64,000 nucleotides of DNA from Parus major (taxonomy: Eukaryota > Chordata > Aves > Passeriformes > Paridae), in the NCBI RefSeq assembly GCF_001522545.3, contig NC_031768.1, forward strand, positions 87,356,431 through 87,420,430. The letters are read 5' to 3'. Positions 59,300 to 64,000 of the stretch are shown piece by piece. Both the position numbers and the translations under genes were made by a program. The notes beneath the pieces were generated by a model. The model did no database searches. It had not been told where the DNA came from and was given only the letters and a program-made list of their open reading frames with translations. The first letter of the stretch is position 1; every line of letters starts with the position of its first letter.

Positions 59300-59425
59300 C
59301 CTGAGCTGTGCTTTATTGTACTTTGTTTAAATATGCAAAATTGTATGCAACTCCATGTGACGTCTTATGCAAATTGCTTCTTGTGTTACTGTGCATATTT
59401 GAAATTAATTTGAGTATGATCACAG
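59300..59425. promoter_or_regulatory. AT-rich patch with octamer-like and CRE-like words
   Basis: A 120-base stretch holds ATGCAAAA, ATGCAACT and a perfect octamer ATGCAAAT, with TGACGTC between them. The clustering suggests an enhancer-like element, but this is motif reading only. Confidence 0.3.
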
Positions 59426-59432
59426 CCCTGAC

Positions 59433-59523
59433 TCTGAAGCCATTGTTTAGACTGAGCGCTCACCCAGCTCCCCTGATCCTTCCAGTTATCTCAGGAGCAG
59501 CAGCCTGAGCCTCCCCCGCCTGC
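59433..59523 (+). repeat. Diverged direct repeat, copy 2
   Basis: This is the partner of 58363-58453; see that entry. Flanking sequences do not align, so only this core is shared. Confidence 0.7.
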
Positions 59524-59529
59524 CTCAGC

Positions 59530-60335
59530 CTTGATCCACCAGCAACATGCACTGGAGGTGACACAGCTTAGATGAAGGTCATGTTCCAGGCCTCTGCTGA
59601 GTTTGCCAGTTAGAGCAGCCAGAAACTGAGTATTTAATGGGGAAGCTGGAGCACCAGCCTCATGTCTCAGAAGGGTCTGCAGACATGAACACATGGGGAG
59701 CAAATTTTAATCCCTGCAGGGGCAGGCTAGCCTCTGGACAAGGACATGCCATCCAGTGGTTCAACAGCTCACCAAGATAACCAAAGGCATCTAGGCTTAG
59801 AAGAAAGCACTGGTTTTACAATGTCAGGAATTAGAGGTGTTTCATGGAGAAGCTTGTTAACAATCTGCCCCTTCTGGCAACGGATCTACAGATATAAGGC
59901 AAATGCTTTACACACAGGTGTTCCATATTTTTAAAAAGATCAGATTCCATTAAAAACATCTACTAAACACGCCAGCCATAACACAGGCAGCAATATAATG
60001 TCTACGCTAATCTCTGAGCACATTCAAGCCATTTCAGCAACACTCTTCATGCTAATTTTCCCTTTTCTCCTCTTCTTGGTTATGAGTCAGCAGCTAGGCT
60101 TGAAACCCCTAACCTTCATCACTGAGGCACGATGTAGACGTCACTCTGGAAAGGCCTTAATCATCTGTTAAAGAACAGAAAAGAGACAGACAGCCACCGA
60201 GTTAGCTGTTACTCCCGTTTTATCCCTGGCTCCTATAATCCACTGCAATCCAGCAGTGAAGTGTTTCGTGCGAGGATTTCTGCGTTGGGCAGTTGTGTGC
60301 AGGTGGGTGCCGGGAGGCTGGAGCTGTGTGCCACA
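59530..60335. other. Intergenic, nothing recognised
   Basis: An unremarkable sequence; ATGAGTCAGCAG near 60083 is an AP-1/MARE-type word without other support. Confidence 0.4.
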
Positions 60336-60340
60336 TCCCT

Positions 60341-60408
60341 GGGCTGCTGGTGTCCAGGGCTGCTGGTGTCCAGGGCTGCTGGTGTCCAGGGCTGCTGGTG
60401 TCCAGGGC
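60341..60408 (+). repeat. 16-bp minisatellite, 4 copies
   Basis: Four near-perfect tandem copies of GCTGCTGGTGTCCAGG are present. Because 16 is not a multiple of three, each frame cycles through the same 16-residue period, which keeps frames open on both strands; these frames are not genes. Confidence 0.95.
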
Positions 60409-60409
60409 T

Positions 60410-61040
60410 GGCAGCAGAAAGGAGCGAGGCAGGCGGTGCTCCCAGGCAGGTGCAGCTGGTTCACTGCAGCACCCAGCCTGAGGCTGCCCTGGGAGAGCTG
60501 CTGTCATCTTTCCCCTTGACAGATGCTCCTGGGGCATCCCCATGTCTCATCCCCTTTCACCATCCTATGCCAAGGTGGTCTCTGGGAAAGGGGTGATGGA
60601 TGGACCCTGGCCACTAACCAGTACCCAGGATGGGCTCTAAGCCAGTGGGGAACTGGTCTTAAAGCCCCTGAGTGCCCAGCTCACTCCCCCTGGGCTGCAG
60701 CGTGGAGGAGCCCTCTTCTGCTCATCAGAAATCTTCTCAGATCTGCAAGACACCCAGCCATCACCTGAAGCAACTGGACTTGGGCCTGCCTGTCACACAC
60801 TGTCCCTTTCAATTTCCGTGCTGAGCTCTCTGCACGCTGGAGGCAGGAGGACGCACATCCTGCACTCCCTGGGTAATTACAGCCCTACAGCACTCTGCAG
60901 TATCCCCAGGACACCATCCACAACCCCACACAGCCCCACTTCCAGGCCAGCCCCAGGCACCCAGCTTGGCTTGAGCTGCTTTGAGGGCAAAGTCATTACG
61001 AAAATGTCCTGCAATTGCATAAGAAGAGAGGACTGGCAGA
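60410..61040. other. Intergenic, nothing recognised
   Basis: No gene or repeat is supported before the old CR1 fragment that follows. Confidence 0.45.
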
Positions 61041-61049
61041 GACCTCCTG

Positions 61050-61285
61050 GTCTGTGGCAAACAGCCCCATTGCATCCTCTTGCTTAGAGATTTCCAGTCC
61101 CACAACAAGTCATCTCCTGGCCTCACTGCTGCTGTTGAAAGGCTGTTCCAGATCCTTGCACTGGCAGGTGGGAAGCTCCTTTTAATTTCCATCCTCAGTG
61201 TACCCATGGCCCAGCCTGTGATAACTCATTCTTGTGCCAGCATTGTCCTCAGGCTTAAATTCAATGTCAAAACCCTTTGTTAACA
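61050..61285 (-). mobile_element. Ancient CR1 3'-region fragment (reptile-type)
   Basis: GGCTGTTCCAGATCCTTGCA, AGCTCCTTTTAATTTCCATC, GTACCCATGGCCCAGCCTGT, then CATTCTTGTGCCAGCATTGT and CAGGCTTAAATT follow the antisense 3' region of old CR1 ('...TTCTTGTGCCAACATTGTCCTT.AGCTTAAAT...'). It belongs to the same old stratum as the copy at 44.4 kb but represents the adjacent part of the element. Confidence 0.75.
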
Positions 61286-61289
61286 CAGA

Positions 61290-63380
61290 GTTAATGTTGC
61301 TTGGTGATAGCTCATTCATTCCCAGAACATTATGTTCATCAAAACGCAAACTTGTGGAAAAACAGGGCATTTAGAGCTAAAGTACATGCCCAGGCAACCT
61401 CACTTGTACACCTTCCGAGCTGGCAGCTGCCAGAGGGACTGTCAGCTCTCTGTCTGCATTCACTGCATCGGGTATAAAGTGTTCTGGGATGATCAGTGGG
61501 AGCGTTACCTGGGACTGGAGTGGGTGAGCAAGGAGGGGACAGCCAGTCCCTTGGGGACAGGCGAGGGGGGGTTCTGGCTGCCAGCTCTGGGATGAAAGGC
61601 AAAGTGTTTCTGCCCATGGGATACCCAGGTTCTTTCAGTGCACCACTTTCAAGGACAGAAGGCGATTACGTGTGATTAGGACATCCTGGGGTAAAGATTT
61701 CACCAGGCACTTCACTCTGCAACAACACCGAAGGCAACACTCTCTGGCAAGTGTCAGCTCATAAAAATGCAACCGTGTGGCATCAGTGCTTTGGGAAGAG
61801 CACTCCAGTGCTCACTGAGAGAGCAGGTCCTGACCCACTGCACTGCAGAGTCACTGGGGTGGGGGAGAGCCATCTCCAGCAGCAAGTTTAGCTAGCCCAG
61901 CAGGTTTGGCACAACCACAGCTGGGGAGGACTCCTGCCATTTCTGGCAGCATCAGGCTGTTTGGCCTTTTGTGCAGTTGTAGTCACGCTGTTTCTACCAC
62001 AGAGGCTGCTGTGTCTAAGGTGAAGGATGCTAGGAGGCTGCCATGAGCTTCAGCCCCATCCCAGGCTCCATATTAAGGGAATTCAGACCAGGATTGCCAG
62101 CAGGGTTCAGAGATGTACAGTGCACAAGAGCCAGGGCTGAAAAGTTTGGAAATTTTAATACATGGTGATTGCAGAAGGTTCAAGAACAGAAGCAAAGAAT
62201 GGCCTGAGGGACTCCCTCTGTACACCCCTGCCCTGTTACCCATGCTGTAGCCATTTCCAGCTCACTTTTTCCACTGCATTAAAACATTAGTGCTTTAGAA
62301 ACTGCTACTGTTTAAAACAAATTTTCTTACAGTGTTTGCTGCTGGGTATGTATTTTCTAAAGGGTGACTTATAGGAAGATCAATATGAAGGACAGCCACA
62401 AATCCTGCCCTAGACAGACTGCTCAGCATCCTTCTGTCCAGCCCGGCTTTGTGCTCAGCTCCTGATCTCCAGAAGTTCTGGGGGAGCAAGTAGCATTTCT
62501 CAAATTTTTTTCTCTACTTTCTGTAGTTTTTTTCATGTGTAGTGTGTGCAGTACCTGCTCTCTTGCTGACCCAAAAGGGCAGCTGGCCATACTTGCCACA
62601 GCAAGGATGTGCAGATGTTGGGAGCTGATCTGGGGGGAAGCTGGGCTGTCAGCTGGCAGGCCTGGAGGGCTCCATTCCTGAAAAAGGAGACAGGGAATGA
62701 GCAAAGAGTGATTTCTCAGGTGGCAGCTGCTCCTCAGACAGAGCCAAGGCTTCTGCGACAGAAGAATGCTCACTCTGCCTGCAAGGCTGGAGGAAATGAA
62801 GCCCCAGGTGACCGTGGTGCTGAGGGAGTTCCTGGAAAACACAAGCATTCTTGCTAAAATGAGGCCCGGCAATGATGCAAAAGATTTTCTAGGAAATCTT
62901 GAGTATCTAGGTGAGACTGAGAACTGCCCTGAGGATGTGATCATTATGCCAGCCTGTCTGGGAGGAGGAGCTCAGCCAGCCGAGTGGGAAGGAAGCACTT
63001 GAACCTGCAGAATGCTACTTGCTCCATCTCTGGACTCACCTGCCCCAATCCAAGGACTTGCTGCTTCCAGTGAGACACTGGGCAGGAAACTTGTGCCCTT
63101 GGGTCCCACATTCCTCCAGGCAGAACACCTGGCCACAGCTGGATTCCCTAAAGCCCTGTCTAGAGAAGCTTCCATGTGGAGAATCAATAAATAATCCAGG
63201 AACCTTTGGGTCTAGTAGAAGGGCCCAGGAACAAGTTCACAACTCTTTTTCACTCAGCTTGAATAGTGGAAAACTACCCAGAAAGCAGACAGCACTGTGG
63301 AGTGTGAGGAACATAAAGATGGAGAGTAGAAAATGAGAAAAGGACAGTGCTCTGTCAAACAGGCAGGACACGCTTATGGA
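61290..63380. other. Intergenic, nothing recognised
   Basis: No exon or RNA gene is supported. Several short frames near 62.4-63.0 kb are open on both strands but match nothing known. Confidence 0.4.
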
Positions 63381-63389
63381 TACAGGCAG

Positions 63390-64000
63390 TTGGATCTGCT
63401 CACCTCTGAAACAGAAGGAATACATCAAATCCTGATGGGATGCACCCACAAGTGCTGAGTGAGCCAGCAGAAATCATTGAGAGGCCACTCTCAATAACTC
63501 CTGACTGGTCATAGCACTTGGGAGAAGTACCTGAAGACCTGGGGAAAGCAAACATCTCTCCTGTCTTCAAGAAGGGCAAGAAGGAGGATCTATGGTCAGT
63601 CAGCTTCACCTTGATCCCTGAGAAGATAATGGAACAGGTAATCCTGGAAATAATTTCCAGGCATGTGGGTGACAAGAAAATCATCAGGACTAGTCAGCAT
63701 GGATTCACCCAGGGGAAGTCATGCTTGACCAACTTGATAACCTGCTATGATGAAACACTTCACTTTCAACAGGGCTTTTGACACTGTCTCCCACAAAATC
63801 CTCACGGACAAGTTGCTGATGTATGGGCTGGATGAGCAAACAGTGAGGTGGCTGAATCCTGGCTGAATGGCCAGGCACAGAGGGTGGTGAGCACTGGCAC
63901 AAAGTCTAGCAGGAGGCCAGTACACAGTATTGACCCCTGGCTGATAAAGAGGTCCTCTGGGTGATTCTTTAGCAGTGGCAGGCTGGAACAGACAACCTCC
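63390..64000 (+). mobile_element. CR1 LINE, degenerate reverse-transcriptase region, runs off the window
   Basis: The frame opened at 63518 contains ISPVFKKGKKED, then SQHGFTQGKSCLTNLI, signature words of the CR1 ORF2 reverse transcriptase. At about 63765-63780 the reading moves to another frame, where FDTVSHKIL and GLDEQTVRW continue the same protein, so the copy is frameshifted. DGMHP upstream (near 63435) extends the match to the left. Past about 63905 the sequence jumps to CR1 3'-end-like words, which suggests an internal deletion. The copy is inactive. Confidence 0.92.

Noticed and set aside
60220..60596. Repetitive plus and minus frames with 16-residue periods
   Set aside because: They are products of the 16-bp minisatellite, not proteins.
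1..64000. tRNA, rRNA, snRNA, microRNA or CRISPR-like arrays
   Set aside because: No cloverleaf, RNA-gene box pair or spaced-repeat array was recognisable by eye. The tandem repeats present are contiguous minisatellites without spacers.

Overview
The window looks like bird nuclear DNA, probably a songbird or relative. It has intron-split vertebrate genes with CpG-island promoters. Its interspersed repeats are almost all CR1-type LINE fragments, and one solo endogenous-retrovirus LTR is present. I see no Alu, L1 or other mammalian repeats. One 315-base run of N lies inside an intron.

Four protein-coding genes can be assembled exon by exon, and each joined reading frame stays in phase: PTMS (parathymosin, minus strand, CDS 2958-5545), MLF2 (myeloid leukemia factor 2, plus, 13294-18495), COPS7A (COP9 signalosome subunit 7a, minus, 30622-33039) and PIANP (PILR-alpha-associated neural protein, plus, 48716-50162). 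From memory of the human map, this is the neighbour set of human 12p13.31, read in the opposite direction. LAG3, next after PTMS in human, is not recognisable in the first 2 kb. ZNF384, expected beyond PIANP, is not recognisable before the right edge.

Layout: 1-2.07 kb has no recognised gene. PTMS with its TATA-bearing CpG island fills 2.07-5.75 kb. A second GC-box/CArG/CCAAT cluster at 6.27-6.47 kb has no assigned transcript. The 6.8-12.5 kb stretch is gene-poor, with one small CpG islet and an exon-like segment at 10.2 kb. A CR1 fragment abuts the MLF2 CpG island at 12.85 kb, and MLF2 runs to its poly(A) signal at 19.64 kb. MLF2 and COPS7A converge on a 10-kb gene-free stretch with several CR1 pieces. 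The COPS7A CpG island at 32.6-33.3 kb is followed by a decamer minisatellite, a CR1 3' end, an intact solo LTR (35407-36048) and gene-free DNA. A large CpG island at 41.2-42.2 kb ends in a strong splice donor and is probably the PIANP first exon, which leaves a 6.5-kb first intron holding old LINE relics. PIANP coding exons lie at 48.7-50.2 kb. The last 10 kb is gene-free with minisatellites, a diverged direct repeat and CR1 sequence running off the right end.

The four genes do unrelated housekeeping or neural jobs and do not form a pathway; what links them is conserved vertebrate gene order. I found no new multi-gene system. The more interesting leads are regulatory: overlapping upstream reading frames at MLF2 and PIANP, a built-in intron-retention stop in COPS7A, and an unassigned promoter-like cluster at 6.3 kb.
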